Of a stretch of 64,000 nt of DNA, positions 7,921 to 15,964 are shown one piece after another. Source of the stretch: Cronobacter muytjensii ATCC 51329 (GTDB lineage Bacteria; Pseudomonadota; Gammaproteobacteria; Enterobacterales; Enterobacteriaceae); NCBI RefSeq assembly GCF_001277195.1, contig NZ_CP012268.1:1612001-1676000 (forward strand), written 5' to 3'. Each line of letters begins with the position of its first letter. Within the stretch, counting starts at the first letter, position 1. The translations under genes and the position numbers were made by a program. The notes beneath the pieces are model-generated. The model searched no databases. It worked only from the letters and a program-made list of their open reading frames with translations, and was not told the origin of the DNA.

Positions 7921-9482
7921 CAGAAAGTCTCCTGTGCGTGATGGGCAGCGGCGATGGCGCGCAGTACCGCGCGGGCTTTGTTACGGGTTTCGTCAGCTTC
8001 AGATTGCGGGACAGAGTCAAGCACCACCCCCGCGCCCGCCTGCACCGTGGCAATACCGTTCTCCACCCAGGCGGAGCGAATAACGATGCAGGTGTCGAGA
8101 TCGCCGTGGCCGGTGAAATAGCCCACCGCGCCGCCGTAGCTGCCGCGACGCTGACCTTCCGCGCCCGCGATAAGCTGCATCGCGCGCACTTTCGGCGCGC
8201 CGCTCAGCGTGCCCATATTCATGCAGGCGCGGTAGGCGTGCAGCACGTCGAGATCGCGGCGCAGTTCGCCCACTACGCGGGAGACCAGATGCATCACAAA
8301 CGAGTAGCGGTCCACTTTGGTTAAATCCGCCACGTAACGACTGCCCGGCGTACAGATGCGCGCCAGATCGTTGCGCGCCAGATCCACCAGCATCAGGTGT
8401 TCGGAGAGTTCTTTATGGTCGGTGCGCATTTCAAGTTCGATGCGGCTGTCGAGGTCACGGTCCAGCGAGCCGTCCGCACGGCGTCCACGCGGGCGGGTGC
8501 CGGCAATGGGGTAAATCTCAATCTGGCGCGAGACGCCGTCATATTTCAGCGAGCTTTCCGGCGAGGCGCCGAACAGCGCGAACTCGCTGTCCTGCATGAA
8601 AAACATATAGGGGCTCGGGTTGCTCTTTTTCAGCGTGTCGTAGGCCGCGAGCGGCGAGGGGCAGGGCAGGCTGAAGCGGCGCGACGGCACCACCTGGAAA
8701 ATCTCCCCGGCGCGAATCGCCTTTTGCATCTCACGCACTACCGCGCCGTACTCTTCATCGCTCTGGCTGCATTCGCAGCGCATCTGCGGCACCGTTTCAA
8801 CCGGCAGCGGCGCGGGCGGCTCCTGCAGTTGCAGCTGAATTTGCGCAAGGCGCTGGCTGAGACGCGCTTTTTCCGCGGCATCTGGCGTAAAGAGGCTCGC
8901 CTGAATGCGCGTGGTGCGCGTCTGGTGGTCGATAATCAGCAGGGTTTCGGCGAGGTAAAAACAGTAATCCGGGCAGCTGTTGGTCTGCGTGAGCGGCGGC
9001 AAATCCTCAAAACCGGCGACCAGGTCATAGGCGAACAGCCCGCCGAAGAACATCGCCTCGCGCTCGGCGTCCGGCAGGGTGACCAGCGCCTGCAACAGGC
9101 GGAACGCGTCGAACACCGACAGCGAACAGAGGCGCGCGTCTTCATCCAGCAGCGCGCTTACCGGCGGGAAGCGCAGCGTGCGGCCCTGCGGGCGCGATTC
9201 AACGGTAATCGTCTCCGGCAGCGCCTTGTCCAGTAAGGCGAGCAGCGACGCGCCATTGGCGCTCAGCGCTTCCATCGTGACAGTGTCACCGTTGGCGGTA
9301 ATGCGCAAGGCGCTGTCGACCAGAAGCAGGCTTTTCAAATCGTCCTTGCTGTCGATATCAGCGGATTCCAGCAGCAGCGTCGCAGGACGCGCGCCGCACA
9401 GCTGGTGGAAGACGGCGGTCGGGTTTTCGCGATAAAGGCCGTCGCAGGTGAGCAGTTCGAGTGCCGGTTTGTCTGTTTGCAT
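7920..9482 (-). CDS. trpE: Anthranilate synthase component I
   Basis: The 520-residue chorismate-binding subunit makes anthranilate from chorismate, using ammonia from the TrpD glutaminase domain. The feedback-inhibition element LLLESADI near residue 40 and the chorismate-binding core (SPSPYMFFM, PIAGTRPRGR, DLARNDLARI, GSYGGAVGY) are all present. The start at 9482 (MQTDKPALELLTCDG) gives the standard length; an upstream in-frame ATG at 9491 adds three residues, and the longer open frame upstream is the leader/attenuator. Transcription is controlled by TrpR and by attenuation at trpL. First structural gene of the operon. Confidence 0.97.
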   Translation of the reverse strand: MQTDKPALELLTCDGLYRENPTAVFHQLCGARPATLLLESADIDSKDDLKSLLLVDSALRITANGDTVTMEALSANGASLLALLDKALPETITVESRPQGRTLRFPPVSALLDEDARLCSLSVFDAFRLLQALVTLPDAEREAMFFGGLFAYDLVAGFEDLPPLTQTNSCPDYCFYLAETLLIIDHQTRTTRIQASLFTPDAAEKARLSQRLAQIQLQLQEPPAPLPVETVPQMRCECSQSDEEYGAVVREMQKAIRAGEIFQVVPSRRFSLPCPSPLAAYDTLKKSNPSPYMFFMQDSEFALFGASPESSLKYDGVSRQIEIYPIAGTRPRGRRADGSLDRDLDSRIELEMRTDHKELSEHLMLVDLARNDLARICTPGSRYVADLTKVDRYSFVMHLVSRVVGELRRDLDVLHAYRACMNMGTLSGAPKVRAMQLIAGAEGQRRGSYGGAVGYFTGHGDLDTCIVIRSAWVENGIATVQAGAGVVLDSVPQSEADETRNKARAVLRAIAAAHHAQETF

Positions 9483-9506
9483 GGTCTGCATCTCTGTTTT
9501 GTGTTC

Positions 9507-9532
9507 AAAAAAAAGCCCGCGGTGAGCGGGCC
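9507..9532 (-). terminator. trp attenuator (intrinsic terminator)
   Basis: On the minus-strand transcript a stem GCCCGC-N5-GCGGGC is followed by eight U residues, 25 bases before the trpE start and 44 bases after the trpL stop. This is the 3-4 hairpin of a classical trp attenuator: it forms when the leader peptide is completed in tryptophan-replete cells. Confidence 0.93.
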
Positions 9533-9575
9533 TGGTATCTGATTGCTTACGCATACGTGAATACACCGCCCGTGA

Positions 9576-9620
9576 TCAGGAGGTACGCCACCAGCCATGC
9601 AGAGAGAAATGATGAGTCAT
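9576..9620 (-). CDS. trpL: trp operon leader peptide
   Basis: A 14-residue peptide, MTHHFSLHGWWRTS, with the tandem Trp codons (residues 10-11) that sense charged tRNA-Trp. The C-terminal GWWRTS is the same as in E. coli TrpL; the N-terminal half differs (E. coli has MKAIFVLK). A purine-rich AAGAAGG precedes the ATG at the usual distance. It is located between the trp promoter and the attenuator hairpin; ribosome stalling at the two Trp codons would favour the anti-terminator pairing. Confidence 0.92.
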   Translation of the reverse strand: MTHHFSLHGWWRTS

Positions 9621-9648
9621 TTGCAGATACCTTCTTTGTGTGAACTTG

Positions 9649-9683
9649 CGTACTAGTTAACTGGTTCATGGCGAGATTGTCAA
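9649..9683 (-). promoter_or_regulatory. trp promoter and TrpR operator
   Basis: Minus strand: -35 TTGACA (9678-9683), exactly 17 bases, then -10 TTAACT (9655-9660). The palindromic TrpR operator core AGTTAACT with flanking GAACC/AGTAC covers the -10 region (about 9649-9667). This matches the E. coli trp operator layout, so tryptophan-bound TrpR would block RNA polymerase directly. Confidence 0.93.
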
Positions 9684-9759
9684 CACTGATTTTTGATAAT
9701 TTGCGCAAACCGTTATGATGAACAGGACGATATAAAAGACCTTAGCCACTGGAGCCGTT

Positions 9760-10638
9760 TTGAGCGAACCTGAATTAGCGAATATTTACGACCTGCACAG
9801 CCATACCACCGCGTCAGACGGCCTGTTGACGCCGGAGCAACTGGTGCATCGCGCCGTTGAGATGGGCATCCATACGCTGGCTATTACCGATCACGACACC
9901 ACCGCCGGGCTGCCCGCCGCGCATCAGGAAATCGCCCGCGCCGGGCTGGCGCTGCGGCTTATCGACGGCGTGGAAATCTCTACGCTCTGGGAAAACCATG
10001 AAATTCATATCGTCGGTCTGGGTATCGACATCGCGCATCCGGCGATGATCGCGTTTCTGGAAGAGCAGGCCCGGCGGCGTACGCAGCGCGCGGAGAGGAT
10101 AGCCGAGCGTCTGGAGAAGGCGCGTATCCCGGGGGCGCTGGAGGGCGCACGTCGTCTGGCGGACGGCGGCGTCGTTACGCGCGGGCATTTCGCGCGCTTT
10201 CTCATTGAAGACGGGCGCGCCAATAATATGGCAGACGTCTTTAAGCACTATCTGGCGCGCGGGAAAACCGGCTATGTTCCGCCTCAGTGGTGTACAATAG
10301 AACAAGCTATTGATGTCATTCATCATTCTGGCGGACAAGCGGTCGTCGCGCATCCGGGGCGTTATCAGCTCAGCGCGAAATGGCTAAAGCGCCTGTTGAG
10401 CGCTTTTGCGCAAGCGGGCGGCGACGCGATGGAAGTGGCCCAGTGCCAGCAGGCGCCCAACGAGCGCAACCAGCTGGCGAGCTACGCGGTGCAGTTTGGT
10501 CTGCTGGCGTCGCAGGGGTCAGATTTCCATCAGCCGTGCCCGTGGATCGAACTGGGACGCAGGCTGTGGCTACCGGAGGGGTTAATGCCCGTCTGGCACC
10601 GCTGGTCGCCGGAATTGAGTAAAGAGGGGGCAGTATGA
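9760..10638 (+). CDS. rnm: PHP-domain 5'-3' exoribonuclease / 3',5'-nucleoside bisphosphate phosphatase (RNase AM)
   Basis: A 292-residue PHP-domain protein (YciV/TrpH/RNase AM). Metal-ligand motifs are visible in order: DLHSHTTASDG (residues about 7-17), ITDHDT (about 42-47), DGVEIST (about 69-75), an AHPGRYQ segment and a late GSDFH. In E. coli this enzyme matures the 5' ends of rRNAs and degrades short oligonucleotides and nucleotide 3',5'-bisphosphates. Translation appears to begin at a TTG (9760) preceded by GGAG. It is divergent from trpL/trpE and overlaps yciO by four bases (ATGA), indicating a two-gene operon. Confidence 0.93.
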   Translation: MSEPELANIYDLHSHTTASDGLLTPEQLVHRAVEMGIHTLAITDHDTTAGLPAAHQEIARAGLALRLIDGVEISTLWENHEIHIVGLGIDIAHPAMIAFLEEQARRRTQRAERIAERLEKARIPGALEGARRLADGGVVTRGHFARFLIEDGRANNMADVFKHYLARGKTGYVPPQWCTIEQAIDVIHHSGGQAVVAHPGRYQLSAKWLKRLLSAFAQAGGDAMEVAQCQQAPNERNQLASYAVQFGLLASQGSDFHQPCPWIELGRRLWLPEGLMPVWHRWSPELSKEGAV

Positions 10639-11255
10639 GTCAGTTTTTCTATATCCATCCCGATAACCCGCAGCCGCGTCTTATCAAACAGGCGGTGGAG
10701 ATTGTGCGTAAGGGCGGCGTGATTGTTTATCCGACCGATTCCGGCTATGCGCTCGGCTGCAAGCTTGAAGATAAAGGCGCGATGGAGCGCATCTGCCGGA
10801 TCCGCGACCTGCCGGACGGCCACAACTTTACCCTGATGTGCCGCGACCTTTCGGAGCTTTCTACCTATTCGTATGTCGACAACGTGGCGTTTCGTCTTAT
10901 CAAAAACAACACGCCGGGCAACTACACGTTTATCCTCAAAGGCACAAAAGAGGTGCCGCGCCGCCTGCTGCAGGAGAAACGTAAAACCATCGGGTTGCGC
11001 GTGCCGTCCAACCCGATAGCGCTGGCGCTGCTGGAGGCGCTGGACGAACCGATGCTGTCGACCTCGCTGATGCTGCCGGGCAGCGATTTTACCGAGTCCG
11101 ATCCGGATGAAATCAAAGACCGTCTTGAAAAGCAGGTCGACCTGATTATTCACGGCGGTTATCTCGGTCAGCAGCCCACCACGGTGGTCGATCTGACTGA
11201 TGACGCGCCGGTCGTGCTGCGTGAAGGCGTAGGGGACGTTAAGCCTTTCCTGTAA
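10635..11255 (+). CDS. yciO: YciO, Sua5/YrdC-like (threonylcarbamoyl-AMP synthase family) protein
   Basis: A 206-residue single-domain member of the Sua5/YrdC/YciO family. The sequence has the family core: VYPTDSGYALGC (residues about 31-42), KxxxRP-like IRDLPDGHNF, and the late LRVPSNPIA and STSLMLPGSD segments. Related TsaC proteins make threonylcarbamoyl-AMP for t6A37 tRNA modification; YciO itself shows only weak activity of that type in vitro and its main role is unclear. The ATG overlaps the end of rnm by four bases, so the two are translationally coupled. Confidence 0.93.
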   Translation: MSQFFYIHPDNPQPRLIKQAVEIVRKGGVIVYPTDSGYALGCKLEDKGAMERICRIRDLPDGHNFTLMCRDLSELSTYSYVDNVAFRLIKNNTPGNYTFILKGTKEVPRRLLQEKRKTIGLRVPSNPIALALLEALDEPMLSTSLMLPGSDFTESDPDEIKDRLEKQVDLIIHGGYLGQQPTTVVDLTDDAPVVLREGVGDVKPFL

Positions 11256-11301
11256 GAGTGCTAACCGCTATACTACGCGACCTAAAATTGGGCGGTATAA
11301 C

Positions 11302-11373
11302 ATGGGGTGCGGCCAGACGCTGGCGCGCCCCGGCCCGATTATCCTGTTCGACGCCTGGGAAGGCGACACCTGA
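11302..11373 (+). other. Possible 23-residue leader ORF upstream of rluB
   Basis: An ATG at 11302 opens a 23-codon frame ending at a TGA 10 bases before the rluB start. A TATACT hexamer (11269-11274) a little upstream could be the -10 of an rluB promoter, although no good -35 is visible. The ribosome-binding site for the short ORF is weak, so coding is doubtful; it is recorded because it lies wholly in the rluB leader. Confidence 0.2.
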
Positions 11374-11383
11374 AGGAAGCTCC

Positions 11384-12520
11384 ATGAGCGAAAAGTTACA
11401 GAAAGTGCTGGCGCGAGCCGGTCATGGCTCCCGCCGTGAAATCGAAGCCATGATCGAAGCCGGTCGCGTCAGTGTCGATGGCAAAATCGCCACCTTAGGC
11501 GATCGCGTTGACGTCACGCCTGCGCTGAAAATCCGTATCGATGGCCATCTGATCTCGGTGAAAGAATCCGTTGAGCAGATCTGCCGCGTGCTGGCCTATT
11601 ACAAACCGGAAGGCGAGCTGTGTACGCGCAGCGATCCGGAAGGCCGTCCGACCGTTTTTGATCGTCTGCCGAAACTGCGCGGCGCGCGCTGGATTGCGGT
11701 AGGGCGTCTTGACGTCAATACCTGCGGCCTGCTGCTGTTTACCACCGACGGTGAGCTGGCGAATCGCCTGATGCACCCGAGCCAGGAAGTGGAGCGCGAG
11801 TACGCGGTGCGCGTCTTCGGTCAGGTCGATGACGCGAAAGTTCGCGAGCTGGCGCGCGGCGTTCAGCTTGAAGATGGCCCGGCGGCGTTCAAAACCATTC
11901 GCTTTAGCGGCGGCGAAGGCATTAACCAGTGGTATAACGTGACGCTGACCGAAGGACGCAACCGCGAAGTGCGTCGTCTCTGGGAAGCGGTCGGCGTGCA
12001 GGTGAGCCGTCTTATTCGCGTACGTTACGGCGATATCCCGCTGCCGAAAGGCCTGCCGCGCGGCGGCTGGACGGAGCTTGATCTGGCGCAGACGAACTAC
12101 CTGCGTGAACTGGTTGGGCTCCCGCCGGAAACCGCGAGCAAAGTGGCGGTCGAAAAAGACCGTCGCCGTATGAAGGCGAACCAGATCCGTCGCGCCGTGA
12201 AGCGTCACAGCCAGACGGCAGGCAGCGGCGCGCGTCAGGGCGCGCCTGCTCGTCAGGGGCAGGCGGGCGCAGCGCGTCCGACAGGCAATGCACGTCCGGC
12301 GGAAAACACCCGTAGCGGCAACGCGCCGCGCGCTGGCGGTGCTGCGCGCGCGACAGGCAGCGCTCGCCCGACGGAAAATACCCGTAGTGGCAACGCGCCG
12401 CGTTCCGGCGGTAATGCGCGTGCGGGCGGTAACGCTCGCGCTGGCGGCGCGGCACGCCCGACCGGCGGCGGTCGTCCTGGCGGCGGCAACCGTCGCTCCG
12501 GCGGTGGTCGCGGAAACTAA
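11384..12520 (+). CDS. rluB: 23S rRNA pseudouridine(2605) synthase RluB with extended repeat tail
   Basis: A 378-residue protein; E. coli RluB has about 290. Residues 1-60 are an S4 RNA-binding domain (KLQKVLARAGHGSRREIEAM). The catalytic domain follows, with the family signature GRLDVNTCGLLLFTTDGELA carrying the catalytic Asp, and the NREVRRLWEAVG motif near residue 215. It makes pseudouridine 2605 in 23S rRNA. From about residue 270 the chain becomes a low-complexity Arg/Gly/Ala/Asn tail with two perfect-length 24-residue repeats. The start (ATG 11384, after GAAGGAAGC) is chosen because it matches homologues; an in-frame upstream ATG (11258) is in the leader. A terminator follows immediately. 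Confidence 0.95.
   Translation: MSEKLQKVLARAGHGSRREIEAMIEAGRVSVDGKIATLGDRVDVTPALKIRIDGHLISVKESVEQICRVLAYYKPEGELCTRSDPEGRPTVFDRLPKLRGARWIAVGRLDVNTCGLLLFTTDGELANRLMHPSQEVEREYAVRVFGQVDDAKVRELARGVQLEDGPAAFKTIRFSGGEGINQWYNVTLTEGRNREVRRLWEAVGVQVSRLIRVRYGDIPLPKGLPRGGWTELDLAQTNYLRELVGLPPETASKVAVEKDRRRMKANQIRRAVKRHSQTAGSGARQGAPARQGQAGAARPTGNARPAENTRSGNAPRAGGAARATGSARPTENTRSGNAPRSGGNARAGGNARAGGAARPTGGGRPGGGNRRSGGGRGN
12281..12424 (+). repeat. Two 72-bp tandem repeats encoding the RluB tail
   Basis: Positions 12281-12352 and 12353-12424 are tandem 72-bp units, each coding 24 residues of pattern TG(N/S)ARP(A/T)ENTRSGNAPR followed by (A/S)GG(A/N)ARA. They stay in frame and are followed by degenerate AGGNARAGGAARP-type units. 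Such in-frame repeats can change copy number by slippage without breaking the gene. Confidence 0.85.
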
Positions 12521-12521
12521 C

Positions 12522-12552
12522 AAAAACGCCCTCTGATGAGGGCGTTTTTTTA
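12522..12552 (+). terminator. rluB terminator
   Basis: AAAACGCCCTC pairs with GAGGGCGTTTT around a TGAT loop, followed by a T-run, starting two bases after the rluB stop. The A-run on the left means it can also end the leftward btuR transcript. Confidence 0.92.
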
Positions 12553-12574
12553 TGGCGGCGTTGATGAGGCGCTG

Positions 12575-13165
12575 TTAATAATCAATTCCCATCTGAGCCT
12601 TAATGCCTGCGTCAAACGCGTGCTTTACGGGGCGCAGCTCGCTTACCGTATCGGCGTATTCCAGGATATCGCGATGACAGCCGCGCCCGGTAATAATGAC
12701 GGTCTGATGCGCCGGGCGTTCGCGCAGCGCCGTCAGCACCTCTTCCAGCGCCAGATAGTCGTAAGCGACCATATAGGTGAGCTCATCGAGGATAACGAGA
12801 TCGAGCGAGGCGTCGGCCAGCATCCGCTTGCCATGCTGCCAGACGGCCTGACAGGCCGCGGTGTCGCTCTCGCGGTTCTGTGTGTCCCAGGTAAAACCGG
12901 TCGCCATCACCTGAAATTCCACGCCGTGCGGCTCCAGTAAATTGCGCTCGCCGTTCGGCCAGTCGCCCTTAATAAACTGCACCACCGCCGCTTTTTTCCC
13001 GTGCCCTACCGCGCGCGTGGCGGTGCCGAACGCCGCTGTCGTTTTGCCCTTGCCGTTGCCGGTAAAGACGATAACGATGCCGCGCTCTTCCTGTGCTGCG
13101 GCGACGCGCGCCTCGACTTTCTCTTTCACACGCTGCTGGCGCTGCTGGTAACGTTCATCGCTCAT
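12575..13165 (-). CDS. btuR: Cob(I)yrinic acid a,c-diamide adenosyltransferase
   Basis: A 196-residue CobA/CobO/BtuR-family enzyme that transfers adenosyl from ATP to reduced corrinoids, needed for assimilating cobalamin. It carries a P-loop GNGKGKTTAAFG near residue 36, the VQFIKGDWPNGER substrate segment, a DLVILDELTYM Walker-B-like motif and the VIITGRG motif near residue 157. The length is standard. Its ATG overlaps the stop of yciK by four bases, so it is the downstream gene of a yciK-btuR operon, as in E. coli. Confidence 0.96.
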   Translation of the reverse strand: MSDERYQQRQQRVKEKVEARVAAAQEERGIVIVFTGNGKGKTTAAFGTATRAVGHGKKAAVVQFIKGDWPNGERNLLEPHGVEFQVMATGFTWDTQNRESDTAACQAVWQHGKRMLADASLDLVILDELTYMVAYDYLALEEVLTALRERPAHQTVIITGRGCHRDILEYADTVSELRPVKHAFDAGIKAQMGIDY

Positions 13166-13923
13166 TCCGCTATCCCCGGTTTGCGGCCCGGCTGGGCGTC
13201 AAAGCTGATGCCGGTTTTGCGGCGGCTGTCGTCGCCCATCAGCCACAGGTAGAGCGGCATCAGATCGGCAGGCGTTTTCAGTTTTTGCGGATCTTCCGTC
13301 GGGAAGGCGCTGGCGCGCATTTTGGTACGGGTACCGCCTGGGTTGATGCAGTTCACCCGCAAATGGCGACTTTGATACTCTTCCGCCAGCACCTGCATCA
13401 TGCCCTCGGTCGCGAATTTCGAGACGGCGTAGGCGCCCCAGTTCGCGCGCCCCTGACGGCCGACGCTTGAAGTGGTAAAGACCAGCGAACCCGCTTCTGA
13501 TTTGAGCAGCAGCGGCAGCAGCGCCTGAGTTAAAAAGAAGGTGACGTTAACATTCACCTGCATGACCTCGCTCCAGACCGCCGGGTTTTGCTTATCCATC
13601 GGAACAATGTCACCAAGCACGCCCGCATTATGCAGCACGCCGTCGAGGCGAGGCACGTGTTCGCCAATAGCCTGCGCGAGGCGCTGGCACTCCTCGGGCG
13701 TCGCGGTGGCGTAATCAAGGGTAAACCAGTGCGCCGGTGCCAGCCCCTCATTGTCGATTTCACGAACGACATCGCGAAGTTTCTCTTCGCTGCGGCCAAG
13801 CAGCAGGACATGCGCGCCGTAGCGCGCGTAGGTCAGCGCTGCCTCGCGGCCAATACCGTCGCTGGCGCCGGTGACCAGAATGATTCGGTTTTGCAGCAGA
13901 TCGCGTTGAGGTTGATAGTGCAC
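13162..13923 (-). CDS. yciK: YciK short-chain dehydrogenase/reductase
   Basis: A 253-residue classical SDR. Visible features are the cofactor-binding TGASDGIGRE (residues about 19-28), the NAG motif in LHNAGVLG, the catalytic Ser region FTTSSVGRQG, and the active-site YAVSK (Tyr-x3-Lys). The physiological substrate is not known. It is the first gene of the yciK-btuR operon, overlapping btuR by four bases. It is divergent from sohB with about 260 bases between them, which should hold both promoters. Confidence 0.94.
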   Translation of the reverse strand: MHYQPQRDLLQNRIILVTGASDGIGREAALTYARYGAHVLLLGRSEEKLRDVVREIDNEGLAPAHWFTLDYATATPEECQRLAQAIGEHVPRLDGVLHNAGVLGDIVPMDKQNPAVWSEVMQVNVNVTFFLTQALLPLLLKSEAGSLVFTTSSVGRQGRANWGAYAVSKFATEGMMQVLAEEYQSRHLRVNCINPGGTRTKMRASAFPTEDPQKLKTPADLMPLYLWLMGDDSRRKTGISFDAQPGRKPGIAE

Positions 13924-14183
13924 GGGTCACTCCTTGCTGGGGGCGAAACGGCGTGCTGCCTGGTTTCGCTTCGTATCAGGTAAAAACGCTTTATGCCTTA
14001 ATCCTTCACGTATTTCAATCAGGCGGCCGGACGGTTATGCCGTACGCCCCTTATTTGCAACTGTTTCATCGTTAAAGAAATCTTCATCGAGACGTCTCGC
14101 ACAGTTTCGCTTTGTTACAAGACGCCGGAGCGGGGCTCAGTTACACTAACGGCCGAGTCATGCCTGAATATAAAGGTGGAGAA

Positions 14184-15233
14184 GTGAATTTATTTGCAGA
14201 GTATGGGCTGTTTTTAGCAAAAATCGTCACGGTGGTGGTGGCGATTGCCATTGTTATCGCGCTTATCGCCAACCTGACGCAGCGCAAAAAAGCGCAACGC
14301 GGTGAGCTGCGCGTAACGCGCCTTGGCGAAGAGTATAAAGAGATGAAGGAGGAGGTCGGCGCTGCGCTGCTTGACCCTCATCAGCACAAGCAGTGGCATA
14401 AGAACCAGAAAAAGAAAAACAAGCAGGAGGCGAAGGCCGCCAAAGCGCGCGCGAAACGCGGTGAAGCGGTGCCAGCGGGTAAACCGACGCTTTACGTGCT
14501 CGATTTTAAAGGCAGCATCGACGCTCATGAAGTGAGCGCGCTGCGTGAAGAGGTGACGGCGGTGCTGGCTGTGGCGAAACCTGAAGATGAAGTGCTGCTG
14601 CGCCTTGAAAGCCCCGGCGGCGTGGTGCATGGTTACGGGCTCGCCGCCTCTCAGCTGCAACGCCTGCGTGAGCGCCAGATCCCGCTTACGGTCGCGGTGG
14701 ATAAAGTCGCCGCCAGCGGCGGGTATATGATGGCCTGCGTGGCGAATAAGATTGTAGCGGCGCCGTTCGCTATTATCGGCTCTATTGGCGTGGTAGCGCA
14801 GATCCCAAACTTTAACCGGCTGTTGAAACGCAACGATATTGATATCGAACTGCATACCGCAGGGCAGTACAAACGTACCCTGACGCTGCTTGGTGAAAAC
14901 ACCGAAGAGGGGCGCGAGAAATTCCGCGAAGATCTCAACGAGACGCACCAGCTTTTTAAGGGGTTTGTTCACAGTATGCGCCCGTCACTGGATATTGACG
15001 CCGTCGCGACTGGCGAACACTGGTACGGCGTGCAGGCGCAGGAAAAAGGCCTGGTGGATGAGATAAGCACCAGTGACGATCTTATTATCGCCCGTATGCA
15101 GGAGCGGGAAGTAGTGAGCCTGCGCTACATGCAGCGTAAACGCCTGATGGACCGCTTCACCGGCAGCGCGGCGCAAAGCGTCGATCGTCTGCTGCTACGC
15201 TGGTGGCAGCGCGGTCAAAAACCGCTGCTCTGA
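14184..15233 (+). CDS. sohB: SohB, S49-family inner-membrane protease
   Basis: A 349-residue SppA-like (peptidase family S49) protein. An N-terminal membrane segment (about residues 8-29) is followed by a long charged, Lys/Ala-rich linker (40-105) and the protease fold. The catalytic Ser lies in KVAASGGYMMACVANKIVA and the family GSIGVV segment follows. In E. coli, multicopy sohB suppresses loss of the DegP protease. Translation starts at a GTG (14184; VNLFAEYGLFLAK) with GGTGGAGAA just upstream; this gives exactly the E. coli length, whereas the longer open frame from 14112 is leader. A terminator follows. Confidence 0.94.
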   Translation: MNLFAEYGLFLAKIVTVVVAIAIVIALIANLTQRKKAQRGELRVTRLGEEYKEMKEEVGAALLDPHQHKQWHKNQKKKNKQEAKAAKARAKRGEAVPAGKPTLYVLDFKGSIDAHEVSALREEVTAVLAVAKPEDEVLLRLESPGGVVHGYGLAASQLQRLRERQIPLTVAVDKVAASGGYMMACVANKIVAAPFAIIGSIGVVAQIPNFNRLLKRNDIDIELHTAGQYKRTLTLLGENTEEGREKFREDLNETHQLFKGFVHSMRPSLDIDAVATGEHWYGVQAQEKGLVDEISTSDDLIIARMQEREVVSLRYMQRKRLMDRFTGSAAQSVDRLLLRWWQRGQKPLL

Positions 15234-15240
15234 GCCAAAT

Positions 15241-15270
15241 AAAAAGCGAGGTTTATAACCTCGCTTTTTT
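15241..15270. terminator. Terminator after sohB
   Basis: AAAAAGCGAGG pairs with CCTCGCTTTTTT around TTTATAA, immediately after the sohB stop. The A- and T-runs on both sides make it usable by the converging yciN transcript as well. Confidence 0.92.
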
Positions 15271-15311
15271 CTGGCCGGATGGCGGATGCGTTATTGATGC
15301 GGTCGCCGCGC

Positions 15312-15563
15312 TCAGGGCTGCAGGTGATATTTTTCGGAAAGCTGGTGGGCCAGATATTTAAACATATTAAAGACAGCCGTGGTTTTGGCGGTCGGCAACC
15401 CTTGCTCATCCATAAAATATTCGCCGCGAAAGATGAGCACACCATTTTTTTGCTCAACGTCAGTGGCCTCCATGCCGACAATATAGTCTTCATGTTCACG
15501 GATCATTTTATTGGCCTGCGCCAGCAGAGAAGCGCGGTCTATCGGTTGAGTCATCTCTTGCAT
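15312..15563 (-). CDS. yciN: YciN family small protein
   Basis: An 83-residue protein of the YciN family (DUF2498), found only in enterobacteria; no biochemical role is established. The conserved segments QPIDR..LL..ANK.IREHED and LPTAKTTAVFNMFKYLAH are clear. The start at 15563 is preferred over 15569 because the AAGGAG ribosome-binding site is then six bases away and the length matches E. coli. It lies convergent to sohB and divergent from topA. Confidence 0.9.
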   Translation of the reverse strand: MQEMTQPIDRASLLAQANKMIREHEDYIVGMEATDVEQKNGVLIFRGEYFMDEQGLPTAKTTAVFNMFKYLAHQLSEKYHLQP

Positions 15564-15862
15564 AATCATCTCCTTACAAACAGGCGGGTAGTGTACGACT
15601 CGCCGGGCATGATGAGCAAATTTTCCATGCTGTTCAAAGGGGTTTTCCATAAGGCCCGGTGGTGGCGTTAATCACTTTTGCATGCTAATAAAGTTGCGTA
15701 ACGAATTTTATCAGGTAGAGTGTGACGCTTTCGCAAATCTGGCAACAGAATTGCTTGACATTCGACCGAACTTCCGTCGTGCTGTAGCGCATTTGCACGA
15801 TAAAACCTGACGACTCAACCACCTGTCATGGCGTATACCGCACCGGGTGAGGGATTAAGGGG

Positions 15863-15891
15863 TTGATAACCTTTGGGGCGGCCACAATATA
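15863..15891 (+). promoter_or_regulatory. Candidate topA promoter; rest of 15564-15964 non-coding
   Basis: TTGATA (15863-15868), a 17-base spacer, then AATATA (15886-15891), about 75 bases before the topA ATG. The whole 15564-15964 interval has no convincing gene and presumably carries several promoters, as the multi-promoter topA region of E. coli does. A second TTGACA at about 15756 has no matching -10 at normal spacing. Confidence 0.5.
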
Positions 15892-15964
15892 CGAGGCTTG
15901 TCACCAGAGACGGTGAATCAACGTGCGACGTATTCTGGAAGAATCAAATCAGGTAAAGGTGAAT

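Noticed and set aside
9483..9566. N-terminal extension of TrpE to 9566
   Set aside because: It spans the attenuator hairpin and leader; homologues start at MQTDKP (9482).
12232..12520. CRISPR-like tandem repeats
   Set aside because: The repeats are direct, in frame and coding for the RluB tail, with no spacers of constant length.
15751..15800. Heat-shock (sigma-32) promoter for topA around the TTGACA at about 15756
   Set aside because: No matching -10 element at acceptable spacing was found, so I did not list it as a promoter.
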